Shown here: piece by piece, positions 34,591 through 42,963 of the stretch
Numbering within the stretch: the first letter of the stretch is position 1
Layout: the number at the start of each line of letters is the position of its first letter
DNA from: Chitinophaga silvisoli
GTDB taxonomy: Bacteria > Bacteroidota > Bacteroidia > Chitinophagales > Chitinophagaceae
Reading direction: 5' to 3'
Assembly (NCBI RefSeq): GCF_003412465.1
Contig: NZ_QTJV01000009.1
Span: forward strand, 434,001-498,000
DNA length: 64,000 bases
Program-made: the position numbers and the translations under genes
The notes under the pieces: model-generated
Seen by the model: only the letters and a program-made list of their open reading frames with translations
The model's database searches: none
Told to the model about the DNA's origin: nothing

Positions 34591-34620
34591 GGCCCCTTTC
34601 TTCCGGAAGGGGCCTCTTTA
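34591..34620 (+). terminator. Terminator of the TonB-receptor unit
   Basis: Arms GGCCCCTT and AAGGGGCC around TCTTCCGG, followed by CTCTTTA. It lies about 110 bases after the barrel gene stop; the bases in between hold no gene I can support. Confidence 0.65.
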
Positions 34621-34705
34621 TTCAATGATATCTCATTGGTTATGAAAATGTTATTACGTCCTTCCAGGTTTTTCTTTTTACTTTTCCCAAAATAAACTTT
34701 GCAAT

Positions 34706-34745
34706 TACGAAAAGTGTCGTACATTTACTTACGAAGATATTCGTA
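34706..34745. promoter_or_regulatory. Two BlaI-type operators before blaI
   Basis: Two 16-base inverted repeats: TACGA-N6-TCGTA at 34706-34721 and TACGAA-N4-TTCGTA at 34730-34745, centres 24 bases apart. A -7-like AAACTTTG lies at 34694-34701, so both sites sit at and just after the expected transcription start. This fits repression of the unit by BlaI. The assignment is by position and symmetry, not by experiment. Confidence 0.65.
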
Positions 34746-34767
34746 GATCAATAATCATTGTAAATAA

Positions 34768-35160
34768 ATGAGCACAGCAAAAAATAACAAACCGACGGAA
34801 AGTGAACTGGAGATTCTTGGAATCCTGTGGGAGAAAGGTGCCGCTACGGTAAGGGATGTGCACGATGAGCTGTCAAAAAGCAAGGATGCCGGGTATACTA
34901 CTACCCTGAAGCTGATGCAGATTATGCATGAAAAAGGCTATTTAAACAGGGATGCCAGCAGCAAGACGCATGTATATACTGCTGCGATTTCACAGGAAAA
35001 TACCCAGCAACAATTGCTGAATAAAATGATTGATACCGTATTTAATGGTTCTGCTTCCCAGTTAGTCATGCAGGCCCTTGGTCATCATACATCTTCGAAA
35101 GAAGAACTGGATAAGATCAGACAGTACCTGAATGATATAGAAGACCAGCAAAAAAGGTAA
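34768..35160 (+). CDS. BlaI/MecI-family transcriptional repressor
   Basis: The 130-residue protein has the Penicillinase_R winged helix: PTESELEILGILWEKGAATV (9-28), RDVHDELSKS, YTTTLKLMQIMHEKGYLNRD (about 43-62) and a C-terminal dimer helix. BlaI proteins repress target genes until an M56-family sensor protease triggers their cleavage. The sensor gene follows by 11 bases. Two inverted repeats upstream are probable operators. No beta-lactamase gene is near, so the regulated function may be something else, such as envelope stress. Confidence 0.93.
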   Translation: MSTAKNNKPTESELEILGILWEKGAATVRDVHDELSKSKDAGYTTTLKLMQIMHEKGYLNRDASSKTHVYTAAISQENTQQQLLNKMIDTVFNGSASQLVMQALGHHTSSKEELDKIRQYLNDIEDQQKR

Positions 35161-35171
35161 ACACAATTTTT

Positions 35172-37184
35172 ATGACAGCACAATTTGTTCTCCCGACTAT
35201 TCTGATCCAGGCATTCGGATGGGCGCTTTTACATTCCCTGTGGCAGGGCTTCCTGATCTTTGCCTGCCTGCGGATAGTACTCTATGTGTGGGCGCATATG
35301 AGTGCCAGGATCAAGTATAACCTGTCGTACCTGTCGCTGACAGGCATCTTTGCCTGGTTCTGTATTACACTCTGGCAACAGGTGAGTGCTGCATTACGTG
35401 TGCGCCAGGCTACCTGGGTTATGATTGAAACGGGCGTGCGACAAAAGCACCTGGATATGCCTGAGATCTATCATAGCCAGGCTACGCTCAGGCACTTCAT
35501 TCCCCAGTTGGAAATGTGGTTCCCTGGACTGGTCGCGCTGTATGTAACGGGAGTTGCTGTCATGAGTATTAAATTAATTATGGATCTGGTGCAACTGAAA
35601 CAGATCCGACAAAAACAGGTGCTGCCTATAGATGCAGTATGGGAGAAGCACCTGGGGCGGCTGACTGCCCAGTTACGGATTCCCCGTAAGGTGCAGTTGC
35701 TGATCTCCACACACATTCAGGTGCCTGTAATGATAGGCTTCCTGAAACCCCTGATCCTGCTGCCTGTAGCAATGTTCAATAACCTGACTGCAGAACAGCT
35801 GGAAGCCATTCTCCTGCATGAGTTGGCACACATCAAACGCAATGATTATCTACTCAATATCTTCCAATCAATTGTTGAAACAATTCTATTTTTTAATCCT
35901 TTCATCTGGTGGATTACTAAAAACATCCGGCTGGAAAGGGAACACTGTTGCGACGACCTTGTTATTGCAAGTCAGGTGCAACCCCTGCAATATGCCAAAG
36001 CGCTTGTAGCATTAGAAGAATACCGGTTAACAGTTAATGCACTTGCCATGGCAGCGGCAGATAATAAACAACATCTATTTCACCGCATTAAACGCATCAT
36101 GGAAATGAAAACTAAAAACATTAATTATACTCAAAAACTGTTGGCCGTACTGATTATCGCCGTTAGCCTTGTTGCCATCGCATGGTTGAATCCTATACAG
36201 GCCAGGGCAAAGAAGACCAGCAGGAAAACACCGGCACCTGTACTGACAAAGATCTCCCACACGCTGCTGGGTGATACTACAAAGCCTAAAACCAATGCTC
36301 GTACTGAAGAAGAAAATGCTGAAGATTTGGACCAGGAAGCTATTACTGCCGAAGCAAAAGCAGCTGCAGCAGAGGCAATGGCAAACATTGACTGGGAGGA
36401 TGTAAATAATGAGGTGTCTACTGCCATGAAAGAAGTGAACTGGGAAGATATCAACAGGGAGGTTGAAAATGCCATGAAAAACGTAGACTGGAAGCAAATC
36501 AATAAGGATATTGAAACTGCTATGAAAAACGTTGACTGGAACCAGATGAACAAAGATGTTGATAATGCGATGAAGAATATCAATTGGAAACAGATTAATA
36601 AAGATATCCGTACAAATGTAAACTCTGATGTCAATGTAAATATCGATACCAATGGGATCCAGGAAAGTATCCGTATCGGCATGGATGCAGCCCGCTCAGC
36701 CATGAAAGATGTCGCGATTCCTGCTGCGCAGATGGGTATGGAAGCTGCCAGAAATGCGATGAATAGCCAGGAAGTAAAAGAAGCCATCCGAAAAGGTATG
36801 GAGGAAGGCCGGATTCAAACGCAAAAAGCTATGCAGGAAGCCCGCCAGGAAATGGCGATGGCAATGGCTAATGCAAAGGTGGAAATGAAAAAGCAAAAGG
36901 AAGCCATGCAGCAACAAAGAATGGCCATGGCAAAGCAACGCGAAGATATGGCGCATGCCAAAGCTGATGGCAAGTACAGGGAAATGCTTGATAAAATGGC
37001 CGCTGATAAGCTCATCGATGCACAAAAGGGGTATAAAATCGAGAAAAAAGACGGTGATCTTTATATCAATGATGTAAAGCAATCTGCTGATGTAGCTGAC
37101 AAGTATAAAACCTACCTCAAAGCCGCTAAGAAACTGTCAATTCTTGGTAAGGAAGATAACCTGACTATCAGTGTAGAAGAATAA
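35172..37184 (+). CDS. BlaR1-like M56 sensor peptidase with a 16-residue tandem repeat domain
   Basis: The 670-residue protein has N-terminal membrane helices (about 10-30, 33-55, 57-75 and 117-140), the M56 zinc site HELAH (216-220) and the third-ligand region REHCCDD (near 257-263), then a helix (about 322-342). The rest is unlike BlaR1: instead of a penicillin-binding domain there are five repeats of 16 residues with Trp at 408, 424, 440, 456 and 472 (pattern V-D/N-W-x-x-I-N-K-D-I-x-x-A-M-K-N). An alanine/methionine/glutamine-rich helical stretch follows (about 500-605), and a small C-terminal domain (about 605-670). It is coupled to blaI. It should cleave BlaI on sensing a periplasmic signal; the signal is unknown. 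Confidence 0.9.
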   Translation: MTAQFVLPTILIQAFGWALLHSLWQGFLIFACLRIVLYVWAHMSARIKYNLSYLSLTGIFAWFCITLWQQVSAALRVRQATWVMIETGVRQKHLDMPEIYHSQATLRHFIPQLEMWFPGLVALYVTGVAVMSIKLIMDLVQLKQIRQKQVLPIDAVWEKHLGRLTAQLRIPRKVQLLISTHIQVPVMIGFLKPLILLPVAMFNNLTAEQLEAILLHELAHIKRNDYLLNIFQSIVETILFFNPFIWWITKNIRLEREHCCDDLVIASQVQPLQYAKALVALEEYRLTVNALAMAAADNKQHLFHRIKRIMEMKTKNINYTQKLLAVLIIAVSLVAIAWLNPIQARAKKTSRKTPAPVLTKISHTLLGDTTKPKTNARTEEENAEDLDQEAITAEAKAAAAEAMANIDWEDVNNEVSTAMKEVNWEDINREVENAMKNVDWKQINKDIETAMKNVDWNQMNKDVDNAMKNINWKQINKDIRTNVNSDVNVNIDTNGIQESIRIGMDAARSAMKDVAIPAAQMGMEAARNAMNSQEVKEAIRKGMEEGRIQTQKAMQEARQEMAMAMANAKVEMKKQKEAMQQQRMAMAKQREDMAHAKADGKYREMLDKMAADKLIDAQKGYKIEKKDGDLYINDVKQSADVADKYKTYLKAAKKLSILGKEDNLTISVEE

Positions 37185-37225
37185 GATCATATTGGGCTTT
37201 CCGCCAAAGTCCGTCATTTATACAG

Positions 37226-37258
37226 CGCTACTGCCGTTCCTACGGCAGTGGCGTTTTT
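37226..37258 (+). terminator. Terminator of the blaI-M56 operon
   Basis: Arms CGCTACTGCCGT and ACGGCAGTGGCG (one G-T pair) around TCCT, followed by five T. Confidence 0.88.
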
Positions 37259-37303
37259 ATTTCATAGTTCCCCCTTATCTTTATGTACTAAACCAACCAC
37301 AGG

Positions 37304-38437
37304 ATGAAGAAGATCTCTCAGGTTATACTGACGATGTTATTGGCTACGGGAGCTGTAGCACAGGAAAACATTAAACCGATACAGGAATTTACTGTACTGA
37401 AAAATAATGCCGCCACGCCGGTAAAGGACCAGGGTCAAACCGGTACCTGCTGGTGCTTTTCTTCTACAGCGGTAGTAGAATCTGAGTGCCTGAGAAAAGG
37501 TCTGCCTTCGCTGGATCTTTCCGAGATGTACATTGTGCGTAATATTTACCTGGAAAAGGCTAAGAATTATATTCACAGGCAGGGCTTTACCCGCTTTGAT
37601 GAAGGTGGTCTGGCGCATGATTTCATTCACGCTGCTGCGATTTATGGCCTGGTGCCTGAGAACGTCTATAGCGGTCTGAAAGATGGCGTTACCAAGCATG
37701 ATCATAGTGCAATGGTGGAAGAAATGAAGACCTACCTGGATAGTTTGCTGAAGGTAAAGAGACCACTGCCTGATAACTGGACTGCCCATGTAAGCAGTAT
37801 CCTGGACAAGCACCTGGGTGCGCCTCCGACATCATTCAGCTACAATGGCAAGAATTATACTCCGGTAACTTTTGCTAAAGAAGTGGTGAAGTTTTCACCT
37901 GATGATTATGTAAACCTGACTTCTTTTACGGATCATCCTTACTATGCACCTTTTATTGTGCAGGTACCTGATAACTATTCTAATGGCGCGTATTATAACC
38001 TGCCACTCGATGAACTGGTGAGTGTAGCAAAAGCTACTGTGAATAAAGGATATACCGTACTGTGGGATACAGATATGAGTAACAGGGGATGGATGGTGAA
38101 CAGGGGTTATGGCTTGTATCCTACTGAGGATTCACTGTTGAAAAAGGTTCCGTTCAATCCTGATCTAAGTGAGAAGGTGGCAACTGCGGAAGACAGACAA
38201 CGCTTGTATGAGGAGCTGGTGACAGAAGATGATCACCTGATGCAGATTACAGGACTGGGTAAGACGGCTGGGGGTAAGGAGTTTTTCATTGTGAAGAATT
38301 CATGGGGACCAAAGGCCGGACCTTTTGAGGGATATATGCATGTGTCCATTCCTTATTTTGCGATGAATACAATTACGATGGTAGTACCGAAGGCGGTGCT
38401 GGATAAGGCGCTGATGAGTAAACTGGCTGTAAAGTAA
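37304..38437 (+). CDS. Exported C1-family cysteine peptidase (bleomycin hydrolase/PepC-like)
   Basis: A short signal peptide (about 1-19) leads to the 377-residue body with papain-type catalytic residues: Gln43 and Cys49 in DQGQTGTCWCFSS, the His in EDDHLMQITG (near 310) and the Asn in FIVKNSWG (near 329). The SEMYIVRNIYLEKAKNYI segment and overall layout match aminopeptidase C / bleomycin hydrolase proteins. In this phylum they are often exported, unlike the cytosolic PepC of Firmicutes. It would trim peptides in the periplasm. It is a single gene between two terminators. Confidence 0.93.
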   Translation: MKKISQVILTMLLATGAVAQENIKPIQEFTVLKNNAATPVKDQGQTGTCWCFSSTAVVESECLRKGLPSLDLSEMYIVRNIYLEKAKNYIHRQGFTRFDEGGLAHDFIHAAAIYGLVPENVYSGLKDGVTKHDHSAMVEEMKTYLDSLLKVKRPLPDNWTAHVSSILDKHLGAPPTSFSYNGKNYTPVTFAKEVVKFSPDDYVNLTSFTDHPYYAPFIVQVPDNYSNGAYYNLPLDELVSVAKATVNKGYTVLWDTDMSNRGWMVNRGYGLYPTEDSLLKKVPFNPDLSEKVATAEDRQRLYEELVTEDDHLMQITGLGKTAGGKEFFIVKNSWGPKAGPFEGYMHVSIPYFAMNTITMVVPKAVLDKALMSKLAVK

Positions 38438-38456
38438 TTAATATATTATCATAATG

Positions 38457-38494
38457 AAAGCCGCTCCTGTCCTAAGACCGGAGCGGCTTTTTTA
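38457..38494 (+). terminator. Terminator of the C1 peptidase gene
   Basis: Arms AAAGCCGCTCC and GGAGCGGCTTT, loop of 12 bases, T run after. Confidence 0.9.
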
Positions 38495-38548
38495 TTGCTG
38501 GCATTGGTTGCAAAAGGCAATATGTTTATCGGTATAGTGATTGAAAAG

Positions 38549-38827
38549 TTATTGATGCGAGACTTCGAAGGATTTGAAGTCCTGTACTACTCCCGGTTCG
38601 ATTGTAATGCCAGTTACCTTGGCAAGCGGTGGTCCCTGGCGGCACCAGGCGATGAAAGCTTCCATTGGCGCTTCCTCCCCTTCTGCTGCAATCCAGACAC
38701 TACCATCCGGCAGATTTTTGACCTGTCCTTTGATATCAAGCCCATCCGCGGTCCGTTTGGTATTAGTTCTGAAGAAGACACCCTGCACTTTGCCTTTTAC
38801 AATAATGACTTTGTGTATCTTTTGCAT
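38549..38827 (-). CDS. acyP: Acylphosphatase
   Basis: From the ATG at 38827 (MQKIHKVIIVKGKVQGVFFR) the 92-residue product has the acylphosphatase signature GKVQGVFFR with catalytic Arg20, and Asn38 in GQVKNLPDGSV. It hydrolyses acyl phosphates such as acetyl phosphate. The frame stays open upstream to 39064, but those 79 residues have no family match, and the 92-residue length is normal. About 290 bases upstream of it (38828-39117) show no gene. Confidence 0.95.
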   Translation of the reverse strand: MQKIHKVIIVKGKVQGVFFRTNTKRTADGLDIKGQVKNLPDGSVWIAAEGEEAPMEAFIAWCRQGPPLAKVTGITIEPGVVQDFKSFEVSHQ

Positions 38828-39117
38828 TGTTATGCTGTTACGGTTGTAAAATATGTGTTGTGAACATATTAAATCTACGAACAGTCGGGGGGAATTTAAA
38901 ATTAATCTGCCGGGTGCCTGCAGGACCTGACGAATAGCAGTTTTGGGGGTGGTTGAGAGCGGTTGGGGATGGTGATAATGATCATTTGACGGATGGAGAT
39001 CATTTTTATCATTAGTAGAATGAATGAGCCGAAAGACATTTTTTGGCAGCAGTATGCATAGCATCTTTTTACAGCAACCAATACTCCAATGTCCGGCGTT
39101 CCATGCTTTCCCCTTAA

Positions 39118-39729
39118 TTACGCTGCGTAATTAAACAAGGTATGCTCATTCCCACGCAGTGCCTCATCGCCAAAGAAGAATTCCTTCACTGTCTCGTATT
39201 GACCGCCTGCTGCTGGTTTCCGTAATAATGTGAAACTCTTGCACTGAAAGCTGCGTACGAATACCTGGTTGTAAAAATGATCGTATACCAGATCAAATTC
39301 ACGGGTATTCATTCCCCTGGCTATCGTGATATGTGGTTTATATGGAGTTGATTTAATATCGAATTCCTGTAGGATCTTTTTATGCAACTCTACGATAGGC
39401 TTAGGATTCGCCACATTGATAAAGATCGTGCGCTTATCCTGTTGCTGCTCAAAGTGATCGAAACGGGAAGTATATAAGGTAAAACCTGATTGTTTGCCGG
39501 CTATATTATCTAACAGGTTGACAAAGTCATCTTCAAAGCGCACTGGAAATACAGAGCGGAAAAGACTGATATTAGCCTGTGAGAATTGGGTATTACTGAT
39601 ACCCAGCTCCTGTGCTACCATCCGCTTTAAAGCCATTACATCATTGTTGATATGAGTACCGGGATTAACTACTAATAAGTAGTCATACAATGATTCCTGT
39701 TCAGGAATAACGTTATTATTTGTAATCAT
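39118..39729 (-). CDS. 2'-5' RNA ligase/LigT-like phosphoesterase superfamily protein
   Basis: From the ATG at 39729 the 203-residue protein follows the 2H phosphoesterase layout. The second HxT motif is clear (KPHITIARG, near 142-150). The first motif position reads ANISLFRS (near 52-59), with Asn in place of His, so the usual two-histidine site is incomplete. Related proteins act on cyclic phosphodiesters in RNA or nucleotides. With one histidine missing, catalysis is doubtful and a binding role is possible. A consensus -7 element lies upstream (39783-39790). The frame also opens at a TTG two codons earlier. Confidence 0.75.
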   Translation of the reverse strand: MITNNNVIPEQESLYDYLLVVNPGTHINNDVMALKRMVAQELGISNTQFSQANISLFRSVFPVRFEDDFVNLLDNIAGKQSGFTLYTSRFDHFEQQQDKRTIFINVANPKPIVELHKKILQEFDIKSTPYKPHITIARGMNTREFDLVYDHFYNQVFVRSFQCKSFTLLRKPAAGGQYETVKEFFFGDEALRGNEHTLFNYAA

Positions 39730-39782
39730 AACCAAATAAGTTTTGAACTTAAAGTGTATTGGTTATTTGAATATTGACATTA

Positions 39783-39790
39783 CAAATATA
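39783..39790 (-). promoter_or_regulatory. -7 element of the LigT-like gene
   Basis: TATATTTG on the minus strand matches TAnnTTTG; a weak TTA-type -33 lies about 20 bases upstream. The predicted start gives a leader of about 45 bases. Confidence 0.45.
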
Positions 39791-39878
39791 GAATCTTTAT
39801 TTTAATAATGCTAATTTATTTAGTATTTTTTGCTAATAATTTTTGTTTAATACTAAAAAGTATAGCAGCCGCAGGCAC

Positions 39879-39919
39879 AAAAAAACCGGTACAGCAGCCA
39901 ATAATGGCTACCATACCGG
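39879..39919 (-). terminator. Terminator of tpiA
   Basis: On the minus strand CCGGTA and TAGCCA pair with TGGCT and TACCGG in a long, slightly interrupted hairpin, followed by a run of T. Confidence 0.85.
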
Positions 39920-39942
39920 AGTAAAATAAATATGTGATTGGC

Positions 39943-40704
39943 TTATGCCAGTGCTTTAATGATGGCTACGAAGTCAGCAGCGACCAAAGATGCTCCACCG
40001 ATCAGACCACCGTCCACATCAGGGCAGGAGAACAGCTCAACAGCATTGGAAGGCTTAGCGCTACCACCATACAGGATAGAGATGTTCAGTGCAGCTTCAC
40101 GACCGTATTTGGCAGCAATCTGCGCTCTGATGAATGCGTGCATGTCCTGTGCCTGTGCTGCGCTGGCAGTCAGACCAGTACCGATCGCCCAGATTGGTTC
40201 ATAAGCGATTACAACATTCTTCAGTTGTTCAGCTGTCAGGTGATACAGGCTTTCTTCCAGTTGTTTTGCAACATATTCATTCTGGGTTTCAGCTTTTCTC
40301 ACTTCCAGCGGCTCACCGCAACAGAAAAGAGGTTTTAAACCATTTGCCAGTGCCAGGTCAATCTTTTTAGCCAGTACTGCGTTGCTTTCCTGGAAGTATT
40401 CTCTTCTTTCAGAGTGACCCAGGATTACGTAGTCTACGCCTACAGACTGCAGCATTTCAGCTGATACCTCACCAGTATAAGCACCGGATTTTTCTGACGC
40501 ACTGTTCTGTGATGCCAGGAAGAAACCAGGATTGTTCTTTATTAACGCTTTTGCTTTCACCAGATAAGGGAAAGGAGTCGCAAATACTACTTCCTGTCCT
40601 TCCTGCAGATGCAGACCTGCCGCCAGTACGTCATTGATCAGTTGCTCACCCTGCGCCAGGGTCAGGTTCATTTTCCAGTTTCCTGCAACGATTTTTTTTC
40701 TCAT
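39943..40704 (-). CDS. tpiA: Triose-phosphate isomerase
   Basis: The 253-residue protein has all active-site residues: Lys11 in AGNWKMN, His97 in VILGHSERRE, and catalytic Glu169 in VIAYEPIWAIGTG, followed by the phosphate-binding ILYGGSAKPSN and GGLIGGASL. It interconverts glyceraldehyde 3-phosphate and dihydroxyacetone phosphate in glycolysis and gluconeogenesis. It starts 31 bases after the GlmU-like gene on the same strand, so they are probably co-transcribed, and it ends at a strong terminator. Confidence 0.98.
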   Translation of the reverse strand: MRKKIVAGNWKMNLTLAQGEQLINDVLAAGLHLQEGQEVVFATPFPYLVKAKALIKNNPGFFLASQNSASEKSGAYTGEVSAEMLQSVGVDYVILGHSERREYFQESNAVLAKKIDLALANGLKPLFCCGEPLEVRKAETQNEYVAKQLEESLYHLTAEQLKNVVIAYEPIWAIGTGLTASAAQAQDMHAFIRAQIAAKYGREAALNISILYGGSAKPSNAVELFSCPDVDGGLIGGASLVAADFVAIIKALA

Positions 40705-40735
40705 GTTTATCGCTATTGTTAATGATATATTGAAT

Positions 40736-41905
40736 CTAAGATTTCACGTTTGCATATACAGCCTTCAGTAGCCGCTCTTCTACCTCTCCCAGTTGTTGCC
40801 CTTTGAATTGCATCCACTGCCGCGCATCCCTCAAAGCTTCCTGTTCCCTATACGGTTCAGGGTGTACCCCACCCCAGGAAAAGGAAGGAACGAACTTAGG
40901 CGGGAATTCGCCTCCAAAGATATTACACGAAACCCCAATTACAGTACCTGTGTTAAACATTGTACCGATACCGCTCCGGCTGTAATCGCCCATAATCAGG
41001 CCGCACTTGGTTCCGGCGGGGATGGCTTCATTCCTGGCTTCGATCCATACGCGCACTGTGCTGGCATTATTCTTCAGGTTTGAGTTAGTTGTATTACCAC
41101 CCAGGTTGCACCATTCGCCCAGCACAGCATCTCCCAGGTAACCATCATGGCCTTTGTTGGAATAACCCAGCATCACCACATTTTTTATTTCTCCCCCTCC
41201 CACACTGCCAGGGCCGAGGGTGGTCGCACCATATATTTTAGTGCCCATCTTCAGTACTGCTCCTTCACAAAGGGCCAGGGGACCTCTGATCAGGCATCCT
41301 TCCATCACTTCTGCTCCTTCTGCAATATAAATAGGTCCGGTCTTTCCGTTCAGGATGCTGTGTTCTACCACAGCGCCCGGCTCCAGGAAGATGTTTTCAG
41401 CACCGCTTACCTGGTTTGAACCGGGTATAGGAGCAGAAGTACGACCTTTCGTGAGCAGGGAGAAGTCCTGCCGCAAAGCACCATCATTTAATCGAAAAAT
41501 ATCCCATGGATACGTCAGCTGCTGTACTGATTCCTGATAGTTTAGCCGGTTACTATTGCCTTCCTGCTGCAAATCGCAGCCAGCTACTGCCCTGGCCAGC
41601 AATATATTATCGAGGTACAGCTCCTGCCCTGTTTCCAGGGCCTGGATAGCCTTTACCAGTTGATTATCAGGCAATAAATGGCCATTGATCAGCACACATT
41701 GGTCCTCGGAAGTAATTGTTTGAAGGGGAAATTTTTCCTGCAGATAAGGAAGGGTCAGGAAGCTGGCGCTGGCATTAAGCCACCTCTCCCATTTTTCTCT
41801 TATGGTAAGTATCCCTACACGGATGGCCGCTACCGGCCGGGTATGAGTGAAAGGGTACAACAAATCGCGTGCAGGAGTGTCAAAAAGAATATAACGCCGC
41901 TCCAT
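40736..41905 (-). CDS. GlmU-like sugar nucleotidyltransferase/acetyltransferase, alternative Bacteroidota type
   Basis: The 389-residue protein starts MERRYILFDTPARDLLYPFT, with TRPVAAIRVGILTIREKWE, typical of the alternative GlmU family of Bacteroidota (TIGR03991). The C-terminal half (about 170-345) is a left-handed beta-helix with hexapeptide repeats (IFLEPGAVVEHSIL, IYIAEGAEVMEGCLI, and a loop NKGHDGYLGDAVLGEWCNLG). It may make UDP-GlcNAc or a related sugar nucleotide; the classical GlmU pyrophosphorylase motif is not obvious, so the exact reaction is unproven. It lies upstream of tpiA and after the rpmE2 terminator. Confidence 0.85.
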   Translation of the reverse strand: MERRYILFDTPARDLLYPFTHTRPVAAIRVGILTIREKWERWLNASASFLTLPYLQEKFPLQTITSEDQCVLINGHLLPDNQLVKAIQALETGQELYLDNILLARAVAGCDLQQEGNSNRLNYQESVQQLTYPWDIFRLNDGALRQDFSLLTKGRTSAPIPGSNQVSGAENIFLEPGAVVEHSILNGKTGPIYIAEGAEVMEGCLIRGPLALCEGAVLKMGTKIYGATTLGPGSVGGGEIKNVVMLGYSNKGHDGYLGDAVLGEWCNLGGNTTNSNLKNNASTVRVWIEARNEAIPAGTKCGLIMGDYSRSGIGTMFNTGTVIGVSCNIFGGEFPPKFVPSFSWGGVHPEPYREQEALRDARQWMQFKGQQLGEVEERLLKAVYANVKS

Positions 41906-41923
41906 AAGGGGATAAAAATAGAA

Positions 41924-41950
41924 AATCCCATCGAAAAAGTCGATGGGATT
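41924..41950 (-). terminator. Terminator of rpmE2
   Basis: Arms AATCCCATCGA and TCGATGGGATT around AAAAG. On the minus strand a T-rich run follows, just before the GlmU-like gene. Confidence 0.85.
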
Positions 41951-41977
41951 CTCATTAAATTATTTGACAGGCCTGTA

Positions 41978-42229
41978 CTAGGCTTTCTTACCGTAGCGTT
42001 TGTTGAATTTGTCGATACGACCTGCTGTATCCACCAGCACGTTCTTTCCAGTGTAGAAAGGATGTGAAGTATTGGAAATTTCAAGCTTGATCACTGGATA
42101 TTCGTTACCATCTTCCCACTTGATAGTTTCTTTTGTAGGAGCGGTAGACTTGCTCAAGAAAGTATGTCCATTAGACATATCTTTGAATATTACAAACCTG
42201 TAATTTTCCGGATGGATTCCCTGTTTCAT
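41978..42229 (-). CDS. rpmE2: 50S ribosomal protein L31, type B
   Basis: From the ATG at 42229 ([20 protein letters not shown]) the 83-residue protein is type B L31: no CxxC zinc site, and the longer [20 protein letters not shown] and [10 protein letters not shown] end. It is part of the large ribosomal subunit. The frame is open upstream from a TTG, but the family starts at MKQGIHP. Its transcript appears to start near 42333, giving a leader of about 100 bases. In other bacteria the zinc-free form replaces the zinc form under zinc limitation; here it may be the only L31. Confidence 0.97.
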   Translation of the reverse strand: MKQGIHPENYRFVIFKDMSNGHTFLSKSTAPTKETIKWEDGNEYPVIKLEISNTSHPFYTGKNVLVDTAGRIDKFNKRYGKKA

Positions 42230-42339
42230 CAGAATTTTAGTTTTCTTTTTTTTTACCAGATGCAACCGTGCATATTCATTCTTCTACAATCGATGAACGC
42301 CAATGCCAGGTGTCATACCAATATTTATAATACAGGCTG

Positions 42340-42347
42340 CAAAGGTA
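42340..42347 (-). promoter_or_regulatory. -7 element of rpmE2
   Basis: TACCTTTG on the minus strand is a full match to TAnnTTTG; the -33 region is weak (TTTAAA type). It implies an untranslated leader of about 100 bases before rpmE2. Confidence 0.5.
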
Positions 42348-42388
42348 ATTATTTATTTTAAATTTCCAGACTTTTAGACTGATTTTTT

Positions 42389-42880
42389 TTAATCTTTCAT
42401 GTTCACATATTGGAGTGGTATGTTCAGGTTGCCTGTTCTCAGCAATTGTATAACCTCCTGAAGATCATCTCTCTTTTTACCGGTTACGCGAACGATGTCG
42501 TCCATGATGGCCGCCTGTACTTTAGCACCGGAGTCCTTGATCATCTTCACGATCTTTTTGGAATCTTCCTGTTTGATGCCGTTGCGTACGGTAATATCTT
42601 TTTTTACCACTTTACCGCTTTGGTAATGTGCTTTTGTCAGGTCATAGATATTAGCATCCAGGCCCTGCTTGATAGTACGGTTAAGCAGCACATCGATTAC
42701 CTGGTCCAGTTTCATTTCGCTCTCCACTTCAATAGCCAGACTCAGGTCTTTTTTATTGAGCTCAATATTGACATGAGAGCCTTTGAAATCGTACCTGTTG
42801 GTGATTTCTTTATTTACCGTATTTATTGCGTTGTCAAGTGTCTGTGTATCCACTTTGCTAACAATATCAAAGGATGGCAT
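42389..42880 (-). CDS. yajQ: YajQ-family cyclic-di-GMP/nucleotide-binding protein
   Basis: From the ATG at 42880 (MPSFDIVSKVDTQTLDNAIN) the 163-residue protein fits YajQ (DUF520): ITNRYDFKGSHVNIELN (about 26-42), VDVLLNRTIKQGLD-like region (IDVLLNRTIKQGLD) and the C-terminal VRVTGKKRDDLQEVIQLLR. YajQ proteins bind nucleotides or RNA, and in Xanthomonas one is a cyclic-di-GMP effector; the role here is unknown. A TATATTTG -7 element at 42909-42916 (minus) supports this start over the longer open frame to 42952. Confidence 0.95.
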   Translation of the reverse strand: MPSFDIVSKVDTQTLDNAINTVNKEITNRYDFKGSHVNIELNKKDLSLAIEVESEMKLDQVIDVLLNRTIKQGLDANIYDLTKAHYQSGKVVKKDITVRNGIKQEDSKKIVKMIKDSGAKVQAAIMDDIVRVTGKKRDDLQEVIQLLRTGNLNIPLQYVNMKD

Positions 42881-42963
42881 AATTGAGTAATTTTTTTGTG
42901 ACAGAAGGCAAATATAAATATGAATTAGGAAATAGCGGCCATTGTGGCCCATAAAAAGAAAAA

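Noticed and set aside
34443-34724. Overlapping frames on both strands before blaI
   Set aside because: They run through a terminator and the BlaI operators, and no protein family is recognisable.
36075-36787. Minus-strand frames within the M56 peptidase gene
   Set aside because: Antisense shadows of the repeat region; the hydrophobic pattern follows from the complementary codons.
37192-37374. 60-codon frame overlapping the C1 peptidase start
   Set aside because: It runs through the blaI-operon terminator and overlaps the signal peptide of a clear gene.
38828-39064. N-terminal extension of acylphosphatase
   Set aside because: The extra 79 residues have no family match, and the protein is of normal length from 38827.
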